Positions 17,872-30,893 are shown, numbered from the stretch's first letter. The stretch: DNA of 64,000 bases from Thiomicrorhabdus arctica DSM 13458 (GCF_000381085.1 NZ_KB905902.1:112308-176307), one strand, 5' to 3'. The notes: generated from the sequence alone by a model not told the origin. Numbers and translations: made by a program.

Positions 17872-18597
17872 TTAAGATACCTTATAATCGGCTTTAATCA
17901 ATTCATAACCTTCGACTAAGGCTTGTACTTTGGCTTCATCGTATTGGCGTAAACTGCTTAATACCAGTGTTTTATAACCGTTACCGACTGGTTCACCCTT
18001 CTCAAATACCTGGAATTGTAAGTGTACAGTGCCCCGTTTACCTTGCACCTCTAAGCTGCTATCAATAAGTTCGAGTGTCGGTGACTGAATGTCTAAGTGA
18101 TCGAGCTTGAAAGACATGCTTTCATAAATAACCATCGGGCGATCTGGGTTAATCATGACTTGATGCTGTTTCATCAACGGCACCAGAATATGCGGAAAAC
18201 TATGACCTGAAAAAGCAACATAAGCACGGGTAAAGGCTTCAATCAATGGCATGTCGGTTGAGATATCACCATTACGGCTAACCTCCAGATAGTGTTTATC
18301 TTGATTATCGACAATTGCAAAAGTGTTCCCGGGCTGTTTTGGGAACTTCAATAAAACACCATTGCCCATCATGCCTGTATAGTTAAACTTCATTTCTTGT
18401 GACAGACCTGTGCGCGATAATACCAGTGCAAACAGAAGATCACCGGGTACTAAAAATCGTTTGGTGTCTGGATTATGCAAGGGATTAAAATCGCGAGCGA
18501 CTTCTTTTGCAAAAGTGCTTGCTTGCACAGATGTGATGCTAATAAAGTCATCAGTCTCTTGAAAAAAGGGTTCAAGGTAAGAGGTGTTTAACGGCAT
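17872..18597 (-). CDS. DUF3581 family protein
   Basis: 241 aa, soluble, no signal peptide. The N-terminal DFNPLHNPDTKRFLVPGDLLFALVLSRTGLS (about 36-66) resembles the hot-dog fold of MaoC-like dehydratases, where NPLH is near the active site. The rest (about 130-235) looks like a second hot-dog-like half. This matches my memory of the DUF3581 family of gammaproteobacteria, whose function is unknown. The start ATG at 18597 has AGGA 6 nt upstream. No operon partner gives a clue. Confidence 0.7.
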   Translation of the reverse strand: MPLNTSYLEPFFQETDDFISITSVQASTFAKEVARDFNPLHNPDTKRFLVPGDLLFALVLSRTGLSQEMKFNYTGMMGNGVLLKFPKQPGNTFAIVDNQDKHYLEVSRNGDISTDMPLIEAFTRAYVAFSGHSFPHILVPLMKQHQVMINPDRPMVIYESMSFKLDHLDIQSPTLELIDSSLEVQGKRGTVHLQFQVFEKGEPVGNGYKTLVLSSLRQYDEAKVQALVEGYELIKADYKVS

Positions 18598-18760
18598 AAG
18601 GTGTCCTGAAAGTTTAATGCGCTTTTGCAGTTTTGATGCTGATTCGAAATCTGCAAAGGGCTAAGATGCTGTATTTTATATAATCTGCTCAAGATGAGTA
18701 TGAATTTCGTTAGTCGGCATTGATTCCTTTCAGTGTCTTGAATGCCTTAAGCAATCATGT

Positions 18761-19603
18761 TTAGCGTTGTCTTGATGTTTTTAAGGTCGCATTAAACAAC
18801 GGTTCAACGCGTTTGGCGTATGTGTTTAAATCTTTGATGCGACTACTATGAGAGGGGTGAGTGCTTAACAGTTCAGGAGTTCTACCGCCTTTCGAAGCTT
18901 GATCCATTTTCTGCCAAACTTGAATCGCCGCATAGGGGTTATAGCCGGCTCTCGCGGCAAGTTCGACCCCCATTCTATCAGCTTCAACTTCATGGGTTCG
19001 GCTATTCGGTAGAGTTAAGGTGACTTGTAATGCCATGGCGGCCGCGTCCAGTGCTGGCCCTTGAACGCCGGTAAAGATACTTAAGGCTGTGAGCCCAACT
19101 TGAGTGAGGGTTTGCTCAGAAGCTCTCTCTCGACCATGCTCGCGTAAAGCATGTGCCATCTCATGTCCCATAATTGCAGCGATCTCTGCATCGGTAAGCT
19201 TGAGTTTCTCAATAATACCGGTATAAAAAGCAATTTTTCCACCGGGCATACACCACGCATTAAGTTGGTCGGATTGAATGACATTGACTTCCCAGTCCCA
19301 ATTTGGCGCATCGTTTCTAAATACGGCTGTTTGCGGAATAAGACGATTAGCGATGCGGCGCACACGTTGAACCAAGACAGAGTTGGTGTTCAGTGTTTTG
19401 GTCTGTGCGGCTTCCTTTAACACAGAGGCATAAGCTAGCCTGCCACCATTGACCATTTCCGCTTCAGACACTAATAACAATTGCTGGCGCTCAATACCAA
19501 CCGTCCCTTTTTTAGTACTGGTCGAAGTACACGCGGTTAACCCCATTAGGATGGTTATGAGGATGCCGGGGAGAATAACGTTAAAATAGATTTTATTTGT
19601 CAT
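18761..19603 (-). CDS. M48 family metalloprotease lipoprotein
   Basis: 280 aa with a type-II signal peptide: hydrophobic segment, then LTAC as the lipobox, giving Cys about residue 25. The zinc site is MGHEMAHALREHGRE (HExxH at about 147-151), with the third ligand Glu in THEVEADRMGVELAARAGY. It resembles LoiP/BepA-like envelope-quality proteases but has no TPR tail, so it is closer to LoiP. It should be a lipid-anchored periplasmic protease. The DUF4197 gene lies 48 nt upstream on the same strand; the pair is likely cotranscribed. Confidence 0.9.
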   Translation of the reverse strand: MTNKIYFNVILPGILITILMGLTACTSTSTKKGTVGIERQQLLLVSEAEMVNGGRLAYASVLKEAAQTKTLNTNSVLVQRVRRIANRLIPQTAVFRNDAPNWDWEVNVIQSDQLNAWCMPGGKIAFYTGIIEKLKLTDAEIAAIMGHEMAHALREHGRERASEQTLTQVGLTALSIFTGVQGPALDAAAMALQVTLTLPNSRTHEVEADRMGVELAARAGYNPYAAIQVWQKMDQASKGGRTPELLSTHPSHSSRIKDLNTYAKRVEPLFNATLKTSRQR

Positions 19604-19651
19604 AAAAATCTCAGTGTTGGATGGTCGGGATAAATGGTCAATAGAGAATAA

Positions 19652-20443
19652 TTAGTTTTTCCCAAAGACTTTTTTCAACAGTTCAGTCGACTGTTTCACT
19701 GGATCTTTACGAATACTGGCTTCTTCCTGAGCGAGATAATAAAATATCCCTTCCATCCCTTGATTGACGACATGGTCGAGTAGGTCGGCTTTAACATTAG
19801 GCACAAATGGTAGATCTTTGTATTTGGATATGGCTGTGTCATATGCCGTGATTGCACCGACCTCATTCAGAGACTTTTCAACAATTGGTGCCATTTTAGT
19901 TTTTAAACTCGGTGCGGTTTTAGACTTTAAATACTGGGTTGCTGAATCCTTAGGCCCTTTATAGATTTTCTTCACATCATCAAAACTCATCGCTTGGATG
20001 GCTTGTAAAAACAGCGCTTCTGCTTGCGGTGTGGCCGCTTCGGCGGCGCGGTTTATTTTAAGTTCTAAATCATCCATATAACGGCCCATACCAAACTGAT
20101 TTAAAGTTGACTGCACGGTTTTTAATGAGCTCGGTAACGGAATATGAATTTTAGGATCAGTATTAAAACCGTCTTTAAGACTGAGTTTACTGACAACGGT
20201 TTCTGAACCTTTGGTGAGAGCTTGTTTAAAAGCTTTTTGTAGTTCGTCGACCGACAGATTATTGGGAAGTGTCGTTGTCGGAGTTTTAACGGCTTCAGAG
20301 ACCCCCGGAATATTTTTCAATAGGTCAGCACCTTGATCCCACCAACTGGCTTGAGCGCTCACACTGACACTGCTAAGACCAATAATCCCTGAAAAGCTGA
20401 TGAGAATCGGCACGATAAAGGTGTTTTTAGAGAATTTGTTCAT
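19652..20443 (-). CDS. DUF4197 family periplasmic protein
   Basis: 263 aa from the ATG at 20443, which has GAGG 6 nt upstream; an ATG at 20455 also exists. A signal peptide of about 30 residues ends near VSAQA. The mature protein is helical and matches the DUF4197 pattern: FKQALTKGSETVVSKLSLKDGF, IHIPLPSSLKTVQSTLNQFGMGRYMDDLELKINRAAEAATPQAEALFLQAI and a C-terminal GIFYYLAQEEASIRKDP. Function unknown. It precedes the M48 lipoprotein gene on the same strand, which suggests a shared envelope role. Confidence 0.82.
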   Translation of the reverse strand: MNKFSKNTFIVPILISFSGIIGLSSVSVSAQASWWDQGADLLKNIPGVSEAVKTPTTTLPNNLSVDELQKAFKQALTKGSETVVSKLSLKDGFNTDPKIHIPLPSSLKTVQSTLNQFGMGRYMDDLELKINRAAEAATPQAEALFLQAIQAMSFDDVKKIYKGPKDSATQYLKSKTAPSLKTKMAPIVEKSLNEVGAITAYDTAISKYKDLPFVPNVKADLLDHVVNQGMEGIFYYLAQEEASIRKDPVKQSTELLKKVFGKN

Positions 20444-20665
20444 GGGAAGCCTCATATTCGGTAGAGTGCTTAAAGCACGCTTGTTGAAAATTGGTTAGTA
20501 TTATTTCTATTTGAATAGAATACTTTATTTAAAGCTTTATAAGCAACCAACATTGCATAAAGTCATCTGATTCATTGCACAGCCATTTTTGATTTACAGC
20601 AAATTAATGAACGATCTTCTCTTTTTCTTTAAGAGGTCATATCACTGTCACACCACTGAGTTAGC

Positions 20666-21175
20666 ATGGCGTCCTTAACTCAATACGGTGGTACTATGCA
20701 CGATAAATCAGAAACTAAGCCTCTCTCCAATCACTCTCCTAAAAATTCATTTTTACTTAGTAATGAGTGGCATGCAAAAGTGGTTGGTCTTCTTGCAGGC
20801 ATACTTATGATCGCTATCTATTTATGGATATCCGTTGGTCTGGTAGAGCTGGTGATATCGCTTTACCATGCGTATGTAGACGGTTGGGCACATGGCGCTG
20901 AACAGATGATTAAAGATGTGGTCATCATACTGGCTTCTCTGGAGTTGATCCGAGTACTGCAATCCTATCTAACAATAGGTAGAGTCAAGGTTACCTTTAT
21001 CATTGATGTCGCATTGGTGGTGCTGATTGGGGAGTTGATTAGTTTTTGGTATCGTGATTTTGATTTAACAGCCATACTCTTGAGTGTCTTTGTGATTACC
21101 GTGTTAGTCGCCTTGAGAATCGTCACGAGTAAATATTCGCCAGATTGTCATGAGTCACATAATAAGCCTGAATAG
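20666..21175 (+). CDS. PsiE-like phosphate-starvation-inducible membrane protein
   Basis: Up to 169 aa; an in-frame ATG at 20696 with GGTGG 4 nt upstream is an equally good start. Four membrane helices follow a polar N-terminus. LVELVISLYHAYVDG and VVIILASLELIRVLQSYL between the second and third helices are typical of the PsiE family, as is the C-terminal FVITVLVALRIVTSKYSP. PsiE is induced by phosphate starvation in Escherichia coli, but its function is not known. It stands alone and converges on the DMT exporter gene. Confidence 0.7.
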   Translation: MASLTQYGGTMHDKSETKPLSNHSPKNSFLLSNEWHAKVVGLLAGILMIAIYLWISVGLVELVISLYHAYVDGWAHGAEQMIKDVVIILASLELIRVLQSYLTIGRVKVTFIIDVALVVLIGELISFWYRDFDLTAILLSVFVITVLVALRIVTSKYSPDCHESHNKPE

Positions 21176-21223
21176 CGAGTTTTAACAGGACTGGAAACAT
21201 AAAATCGAACCTGTGCATAACGG

Positions 21224-21233
21224 TCAGGCCTGG
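21224..21233. repeat. Dispersed palindrome, one-mismatch copy
   Basis: TCAGGCCTGG, one mismatch from the core, in the gap between convergent psiE-like and DMT genes. Confidence 0.7.
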
Positions 21234-21252
21234 TTGGATTCCAAAAACGATC

Positions 21253-22182
21253 TTAAGTTTTTAAGTCTGCCTTACGATGCTGATTACGCCCCAAAAGCAC
21301 CAAGCCCAAGCCACCGATCATCAGTGCAGCGGCAATCATAAAGCGCAGTGTAATGGGTTCATCTATTAACCAAACGGCACCAAAAGCAGCTAATAAAGGC
21401 ACTAATAGTTGAGCGGCTGACGCTAAACTGGAAGAGATTCTGGGCAGGGCTTTATACCAAAGAATATAACCCAAAGAGGAGGTGATGCCTCCAGAGAAGA
21501 TGGCCATACCGATTCCCGTCGCGGTTAAATGTATGTGCTCGATAAACATTAGGCTTAGCAGACTGGCTAAAGCGACCATCGGTAAGGTGCGGTAAAAATT
21601 ATAGGCGGTATCTCTCAACGGGCTCAGCGAACGTCGACCATTCAAGCTGTAAAGCGCCCAAGTATAGGCAGAGATGACTACCATCAGCAAACCCCACCAA
21701 GAAGGGGTCGTCAGCTTAGGGTAGACTAAATATAAGAGCCCAAGTAAGGCCAAAGCGGCCCCGAACCACTCAGCACCGTGCAATTTCTCGCCATTACGTA
21801 GTGCATAACCAATCATGGTCAATTGCACCACCGACGCCAAGAGTAGAGCACCCGTGGCGGTGCTTATTTCGACATAACCGTAAGAGAAGGTGATGGCGTA
21901 AACAAACAAAATAAACGCCGCCTTCCAGCTGCCTTTACTCTCACTATTGACCTCCATATTTGGGTTGCCTATTTTGCGCTGAAGAAGTCTCTTTTGCCAA
22001 CCCATCCAGCTCATCACTAGAAATAGCATGGCTGCGCCAGAGGCAAGTCGCAAATTGGTGAAACTGACGGGATCAATCCAGCCACCATCTAATGCCCAGC
22101 GACATAGAATGGCATTGGTGGCAAAAGCGATCATCGCCATTAAGGTTAATAGGGTGGTTTGGGCCAACAGCGCGGGGGTCAT
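21253..22182 (-). CDS. DMT superfamily transporter (EamA)
   Basis: 309 aa from the ATG at 22182 (GGA 5 nt upstream); the frame opens at a TTG at 22218. Ten predicted membrane helices arranged as two EamA repeats. The first begins MAMIAFATNAILCRWALDGGWIDPVSFTNLRLASGA; the second ends with a typical LLVPLLAAFGAVWLIDEPITLRFMIAAALMIGGLGLVLLGR. Proteins of this family export amino acids or other small metabolites, but the substrate is not readable here. It is a single-gene unit. Confidence 0.87.
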   Translation of the reverse strand: MTPALLAQTTLLTLMAMIAFATNAILCRWALDGGWIDPVSFTNLRLASGAAMLFLVMSWMGWQKRLLQRKIGNPNMEVNSESKGSWKAAFILFVYAITFSYGYVEISTATGALLLASVVQLTMIGYALRNGEKLHGAEWFGAALALLGLLYLVYPKLTTPSWWGLLMVVISAYTWALYSLNGRRSLSPLRDTAYNFYRTLPMVALASLLSLMFIEHIHLTATGIGMAIFSGGITSSLGYILWYKALPRISSSLASAAQLLVPLLAAFGAVWLIDEPITLRFMIAAALMIGGLGLVLLGRNQHRKADLKT

Positions 22183-22394
22183 AAAAGTCCAATAAGGTGA
22201 CGGAGGAATTGACTGCAAAATGCTTGTCTATTTGGGACGAGCGGTAGAATAAATAAAGTGTTTTGTAGTGACAATTCTAGCATTTTTGATGAGGATACAG
22301 AGGGTTGTTAAAGGAGAATTTATTGGGAGAGTTTTAGCTCGTTCTCCCTATATTTCTAGCCTATGAGCATCAATAATTAAATACATGCCTTGCT

Positions 22395-22640
22395 CTATCC
22401 CGCGATAATAAGTAATGCGAGATAAGGTGTGATATTGAAGATGATAAAAAGTAATTTAAACACACCGAGAAAACTGTACATAACCACGGTGAATTTCTCT
22501 CTTGGAATTGGGAACCAGAAGCTCTGAAGACGATAGACTAAATTTGGCGCAAACATAAATAAGCCCGTCCATAAGATGAGGATGCTACCATTGAGAATGC
22601 TGCTCCACATAAAGAATTGGGTAAGTGTTTGTAATTCCAT
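22395..22640 (-). CDS. Small two-helix membrane protein (DUF6868-like)
   Basis: 81 aa with two membrane helices (about 10-30 and 53-78) around a conserved-looking amphipathic loop, APNLVYRLQSFWFPIPREKF. The start ATG at 22640 has AAAGG about 7 nt upstream. It matches my memory of the DUF6868 family, small membrane proteins of marine gammaproteobacteria with no known function; this assignment is from memory and not certain. No neighbour is close enough to suggest a role. Confidence 0.65.
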   Translation of the reverse strand: MELQTLTQFFMWSSILNGSILILWTGLFMFAPNLVYRLQSFWFPIPREKFTVVMYSFLGVFKLLFIIFNITPYLALLIIAG

Positions 22641-22898
22641 ATTATCGCCTTTGATTCAGTTCTATAGGAAAATTCCATAAATTATCATATGGCACGACAT
22701 GTATTTTAACTCGTTGTAACTTAAAAAGTTATTATCCATAATCAATTGAAGGTTGATTGTTGATTTCGGGTGTTTACCGATATTCTATAACCTGTAAAAC
22801 TCGAAAATTCGGGTTAAGCTCTGACGACCGATTGTAAGCCAATTGTTTGAACCATGCAAAATGCTTAAATAAGGTCTAAAATACCCCTAACCATTTGA

Positions 22899-23867
<969 letters not shown>

Positions 23868-23870
23868 TTG

Positions 23871-24245
23871 ATGGATAAATTACGGGTTGATAAGTGGTTG
23901 TGGGCCGCGCGTTTCTTTAGGACACGCGGTGTGGCTTTGGATGCTATTAAAGGTGGAAAAATTGAGTTGAATGGCTCTAAACCAAAACCGAGCAAGACCT
24001 TAATGGTGGGTGATAAGCTTAAAATCACTCAAGTGCATCGCAAAAGTGACGTCACGGTGTTAATCGTCAGTGATAAACGTGGCTCTGCCGAGCACGCGCA
24101 AACGCTCTATCGGTTAGACAGTGAAGTCTTAAATCAGACGAAACCGACAGCCGATATGACGCTCGTAGGCTATCGCGAAAAAGGTGCAGGCCGCCCCACT
24201 AAACGAGATCGACGTAAAATCCACCAATTTTCTGATTTTGAATAA
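23871..24245 (+). CDS. hslR: Ribosome-associated heat-shock protein Hsp15
   Basis: 124 aa from the ATG at 23871, three bases after the hemF stop; a TTG directly at the stop is also possible. The N-terminal S4 domain (LRVDKWLWAARFFRTRGVALDAIKGGKIELNG) binds RNA; a basic tail rich in Arg and Lys (KGAGRPTKRDRRKIHQF) follows, as in Hsp15. Hsp15 recycles stalled 50S subunits that carry a nascent chain with tRNA after heat stress. It should be translated in coupling with hemF. Confidence 0.9.
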   Translation: MDKLRVDKWLWAARFFRTRGVALDAIKGGKIELNGSKPKPSKTLMVGDKLKITQVHRKSDVTVLIVSDKRGSAEHAQTLYRLDSEVLNQTKPTADMTLVGYREKGAGRPTKRDRRKIHQFSDFE

Positions 24246-24356
24246 TTTGCTTTTTGTCCAACTCGAGCACGAGCGCGTCGCATACGTTATGGTCGCGTTC
24301 AGTAATTAACATCACAATACGTCAATATGTTCATCTAAGCTGCTTAAGGAGTTGGT

Positions 24357-26231
24357 ATGAGGCAATACAGCATTATTTATGATTCGCAGCAAGCGGATAT
24401 TTTTGAATCGGAACTAAAGCCATTGCTGCAGGATTGTGAGTGTGACTTCATCGCTTATGACCCCCAATCTTTACCGAGTTTAGCTGAAAATAGTGACGTT
24501 TTGACATGGTTAGCAGATGAAGATCTCTACCATCTCCTGCCAAAAGCGGCTGAACATAAATGGCATATAGGTCTCATTCCCCATTCAGAAATGAAGCGTG
24601 CCACTAAGGCTTTTTTTGTGCCTAAAAAAATGCAAGATGCCATCGCAGATTGTATGGCGGTTGAAAATCCTGTTTCAGTCGATTTGATGTATTGCAATGA
24701 GGAACTGGTGCTCGGCTCCGTCATGTTCGGTAACCCTAATATAATGGCGCCAGCAGCCCGTATTGAAGAAAGTATCTGGAACAAACTAAAACATTTTGGT
24801 TCCTTAGCCATAAATTTAAGTAAATCACATTTATCGCCTTATCGCATAGAAACAGCTAAGCAAACTGTGATCAATACCGCCGCTTTGGGTATTTCTGTTG
24901 TTTATCGTCCGAGCAGTAGTGAATTTACAAGACGGGTTGTGGCCGAATCCAAACAAGATGAAGCGAGTTTGCATACGATCATTTTCGCGCCGCGAAGCAT
25001 CGTAGAGGTTGCGCGCTTTTTATTCGCTAGCATTTTCCCGCAAAAGCCATCAAGTAATTCATTACCTGATTATTTAGGTCATCTCAAAACAGAACAGGTG
25101 ATCATTAGTGGTCCAACAGCCCTTGATTATAGTATTGATGGAAGGCATTTAAGTGCTGAACAGATTCAGATTTTAATTAAAGAAAATTCATTACTTGTGT
25201 TAAGCAGTGGCTTACCAGAAAAGCTCAGTAGTCAGGATCAGAAGGAATCGGTGAGAGTGACTGGCTTGCCTAAAGGTCAAGCGATTGATGAATTAATTAA
25301 CCGACCCTTACGATGGATTCATCATGCTGATCAAGATGAGGTGAAAGAGACATTTGTTATTTTAAAAGAGAATGCACGTGCTTCAGAAGCCTATTTAGTA
25401 TTAATGGTATTGTCGACCTTGCTGGCTACGGTTGGTCTGTTTGCTAATTCTGCACCAGTGATTATTGGCGCAATGATTTTAGCCCCCTTAATGGCACCGA
25501 TTATTTCACTCTCTATGGGGGTATTGCGACAAAACAGTGAACTTGTGACTCAAAGTAGTAAAACCTTGGTCATCGGCATTGCCTTGGCACTTTTCTTTGG
25601 GACGCTACTCACTTTAATGATCCCTCTGCAAAGCATTAACCATGAGATTGGGGCTCGACTCAGCCCGACCATTTTAGACCTAGGGGTCGCGATTATTTCT
25701 GGGGTTGCGGGTGCTTATGCCAGTGCTCGTTCAGAAGTGGCTAAAAGCTTAGCGGGTGTCGCAATTGCGGTGGCATTGGTCCCGCCGTTGGCCGTGTCCG
25801 GCATGGGCATTGGCTGGTTGGATTGGGAAGTGTTTTCAGGCGCTTTCCTCCTGTTCATGACCAACTTGGTTGGTATCATCCTAGCCGCTTCTGCTACTTT
25901 TCTGGTCATGGGGTTCAGTCCTTTTCACTTAGCCAAAAAGGGGATGGTGTTGTCGACAGCCTTTGTACTTGTGGTCAGTATTCCTTTGGTCTTGGCCTTT
26001 ACCAGTATGGTCGATGAACAGCGTATCGTGCATACACTGGAAGGGTGGAAAACCAATGGTATTGAGATTAAAGATGTCAAAATCCGTAGCGGCACTCCCA
26101 CTTATGTCTCCGTTAAGCTGCTCTCAAATATTTCGTTACAGACGGAACAGATTGATCAAGTCAAACATCAGATGGAAACCTTGCTCGGTCAAAATATACG
26201 CCTTGAAGCCACGACGGTGGTTGTTAGGTAA
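24357..26231 (+). CDS. DUF389 membrane protein with N-terminal lipid-kinase-like domain
   Basis: 624 aa. Residues about 330-560 hold the DUF389/TIGR00341 region: six or more helices, with the diagnostic NSAPVIIGAMILAPLMAPIISLSMGVLR and SGVAGAYASARSEVAKSLAGVAIAVALVPPLAVSGMG. The N-terminal 300 residues resemble the catalytic fold of diacylglycerol or NAD kinases, including a TALDYSIDGRHLSAEQIQILIKENSLLVLSSG strand pair. That resemblance is my inference; a kinase glycine loop is not clear. A short soluble tail (about 565-624) ends the protein. AAGGAG sits 5 nt upstream of the ATG. The outer-membrane barrel gene follows within 50 nt. Confidence 0.78.
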   Translation: MRQYSIIYDSQQADIFESELKPLLQDCECDFIAYDPQSLPSLAENSDVLTWLADEDLYHLLPKAAEHKWHIGLIPHSEMKRATKAFFVPKKMQDAIADCMAVENPVSVDLMYCNEELVLGSVMFGNPNIMAPAARIEESIWNKLKHFGSLAINLSKSHLSPYRIETAKQTVINTAALGISVVYRPSSSEFTRRVVAESKQDEASLHTIIFAPRSIVEVARFLFASIFPQKPSSNSLPDYLGHLKTEQVIISGPTALDYSIDGRHLSAEQIQILIKENSLLVLSSGLPEKLSSQDQKESVRVTGLPKGQAIDELINRPLRWIHHADQDEVKETFVILKENARASEAYLVLMVLSTLLATVGLFANSAPVIIGAMILAPLMAPIISLSMGVLRQNSELVTQSSKTLVIGIALALFFGTLLTLMIPLQSINHEIGARLSPTILDLGVAIISGVAGAYASARSEVAKSLAGVAIAVALVPPLAVSGMGIGWLDWEVFSGAFLLFMTNLVGIILAASATFLVMGFSPFHLAKKGMVLSTAFVLVVSIPLVLAFTSMVDEQRIVHTLEGWKTNGIEIKDVKIRSGTPTYVSVKLLSNISLQTEQIDQVKHQMETLLGQNIRLEATTVVVR

Positions 26232-26279
26232 AATCGCACACATTAACAAATTTAACTATAACCAATGAGAGAACGCAAT

Positions 26280-26939
26280 ATGAAAAAACTAGTCTTATCA
26301 ACCATTATTGGATCAGTGGTGGCAGGGCCATCCATCGCTTTAGCAAGTTCTGCTGAAGGTGTTGGCATTGCAGTGAATTATGGTTTGATTTCTGGACCGG
26401 CTGTAGAGCTGACTTACCCAATCAACGACTTGTTTCAAATACGTGGCGCTTTATCAGGAGGCATGGGGCTTTCTGAAACCAGTAGCAATACGGACATTAT
26501 TTATGATGTTAAAGCCGATGGTGGAATTCACCGTTTGAGTATGGATTATCATCCATTTGCAGGGACTTTCTTTATGTCTGCAGGTTATGCTTTTAATGAC
26601 TTTAAATTGAAAGCGAATGGCTCTAAAACAGGCGTAATTCAGGTGGGTAATGATACCTTTGCGGGCACAGTAAAGGTTAATGGGGCAATGGAGTGGGAGA
26701 GCGCACCGATGTTGTCTTTAGGTTGGGGCAACTCACCGGCTGAAGGTTGGGGTGCGATGTTTGAAGTGGGCGCTATTTTCACCGGTACGGCGAAAGTCTC
26801 ATTAAGCGGTACCTATAATGGCGGACAAAATGATCGTTTGGATGCCGCTTTGAAAGATGAAAAAGCCATACTGGAAAAGGATGTCGGTAATTACAATTTC
26901 CTGCCAGTCTTACAAGCGGGTGTGACTTACCGTTTTTAA
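26280..26939 (+). CDS. Small outer-membrane beta-barrel protein
   Basis: 219 aa from the ATG at 26280, preceded by GAGAG; an ATG 15 nt upstream in frame overlaps that site. A signal peptide of about 20 residues ends at ALA. The mature chain alternates polar and hydrophobic residues in about eight strands, with glycine-rich turns and a C-terminal VTYRF ending in phenylalanine, as usual for barrels. It follows the DUF389 gene and its terminator, so the two may be one operon. I do not recognise a closer family. Confidence 0.65.
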   Translation: MKKLVLSTIIGSVVAGPSIALASSAEGVGIAVNYGLISGPAVELTYPINDLFQIRGALSGGMGLSETSSNTDIIYDVKADGGIHRLSMDYHPFAGTFFMSAGYAFNDFKLKANGSKTGVIQVGNDTFAGTVKVNGAMEWESAPMLSLGWGNSPAEGWGAMFEVGAIFTGTAKVSLSGTYNGGQNDRLDAALKDEKAILEKDVGNYNFLPVLQAGVTYRF

Positions 26940-26948
26940 GGAAGGATT

Positions 26949-26982
26949 GTAAATCACGATGTTACTTAACATCGTGATTTAC
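26949..26982. other. Perfect 15-bp hairpin ahead of a terminator
   Basis: GTAAATCACGATGTT pairs exactly with AACATCGTGATTTAC around a 4-nt loop; no T-run follows. It precedes the terminator at 26989-27016 by 6 nt. Confidence 0.6.
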
Positions 26983-26988
26983 AGACAT

Positions 26989-27016
26989 AAAAAAGCCCGC
27001 AATTGCGGGCTTTTTT
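26989..27016. terminator. Bidirectional intrinsic terminator
   Basis: GCCCGC/GCGGGC (loop AATT) flanked by six A and six T residues. It lies between convergent genes (the barrel on plus, prk on minus), so it can serve both. Confidence 0.92.
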
Positions 27017-27045
27017 ATGGGATATTCATCCCTTCAAAACAAGGC

Positions 27046-27978
27046 TTATTCCGCCATTGCTGTACGTTTTTTAGTAATGAGAGCTTGAATGATTGGTGTC
27101 ATCATTAGATCCATTACTTCTACCATATGTTCTCCACCACAAACTAAAGTATCAGGTCTTTGTAAGAAAGCCCCTGGAATTTTTGCTTTGACGGCTTCCA
27201 TGTCAACGTCCTGGTGACGAACATGACAGATGATTAATGAATCTTCTGGTGCAGGACCCATAGGCGCATCTTCAGACATCGTTGAAAACGGATCAGAGGT
27301 ATCAATTAACGGTACACGGTGGAAGTTGATGTGTGTACGGTGGAACTGAGGCACGATGGTTTCAATATAGTCAGGCATACGCTCAAGAATCGTATCGCGA
27401 ACTTGCTGCACTGAATAAGGGCGTTCAGAAGTATCACGGTAGATTTTTTGCATCCACTCGATGTTGATGGATGGGGCGACACCGATACCTAAATCAACAT
27501 ATTGTGCAACGTTATGCATACCTTCGGCTGGACCGTGATCCATACGCTTAACCATGCCGTGTAGACCTTCGTAGAAAAGAACGTCTGTTCCTTCAGGAAT
27601 AGGCTCCCAAGGCGTGAACTCACCAGAAGTGAAGTTAGTACCTAAACGAGCGTTATGCTCATCAGCTTCTTCATCACTATGGATGTAATAACGTTGTTTA
27701 CCGGTAGCTTTTTCTTTATATTCTTTGAATAAAGCTTGTAGTTGATCAAATTCATTCGCGTATTCAGAGAAATGAGTCAGTGCAGCGCCACCGTTTTCTT
27801 TAGAAGCGGCTACTTTTGCTTTCATTTCTGTACGACTGTACTTGTGATAGCTATCCCCTTCAACGATCGCAACATTTAAGTTTTCACGCTCGAAGATTTT
27901 TTCTACGGCACGTTTTACAAAAGATGTTCCGGCACCAGAAGAGCCCGTTACGGTAACAATAGGGTGTTGTACTGACAT
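27046..27978 (-). CDS. prk: Phosphoribulokinase
   Basis: 310 aa. The P-loop TGSSGAGTSFVKRAVEKIF is at about 11-29 and GDSYHKYSRTEMK (about 42-54) is the substrate region. ILFYEGLHGMV-type and R-rich segments follow, typical of the proteobacterial octameric type. It converts ribulose 5-phosphate plus ATP to ribulose 1,5-bisphosphate, supplying Rubisco in the Calvin cycle. The start ATG at 27978 has AGGAG 4-5 nt upstream. It is not in a cbb operon here: it lies downstream of gyrB (131 nt away), with a palindrome copy in the gap. It is the strongest autotrophy marker of the window. Confidence 0.95.
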   Translation of the reverse strand: MSVQHPIVTVTGSSGAGTSFVKRAVEKIFERENLNVAIVEGDSYHKYSRTEMKAKVAASKENGGAALTHFSEYANEFDQLQALFKEYKEKATGKQRYYIHSDEEADEHNARLGTNFTSGEFTPWEPIPEGTDVLFYEGLHGMVKRMDHGPAEGMHNVAQYVDLGIGVAPSINIEWMQKIYRDTSERPYSVQQVRDTILERMPDYIETIVPQFHRTHINFHRVPLIDTSDPFSTMSEDAPMGPAPEDSLIICHVRHQDVDMEAVKAKIPGAFLQRPDTLVCGGEHMVEVMDLMMTPIIQALITKKRTAMAE

Positions 27979-28015
27979 AAATGTCTCCTAATAATTTTAA
28001 AACAACCAGGCCTGG

Positions 28016-28025
28016 TCATTTTCAT
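28016..28025. repeat. Dispersed palindrome, exact core copy
   Basis: Exact CCAGGCCTGG, with A before it and TCA after it, between gyrB stop and prk start on the minus strand. Confidence 0.85.
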
Positions 28026-28109
28026 AATTTAAATTTAATAAACGTTTTAATGGACGGTATTAGAAACTAAAACCATCCAAAATTCAAAATTTGTTGTGAG
28101 AACCGTGAT

Positions 28110-30893
<2,784 letters not shown>

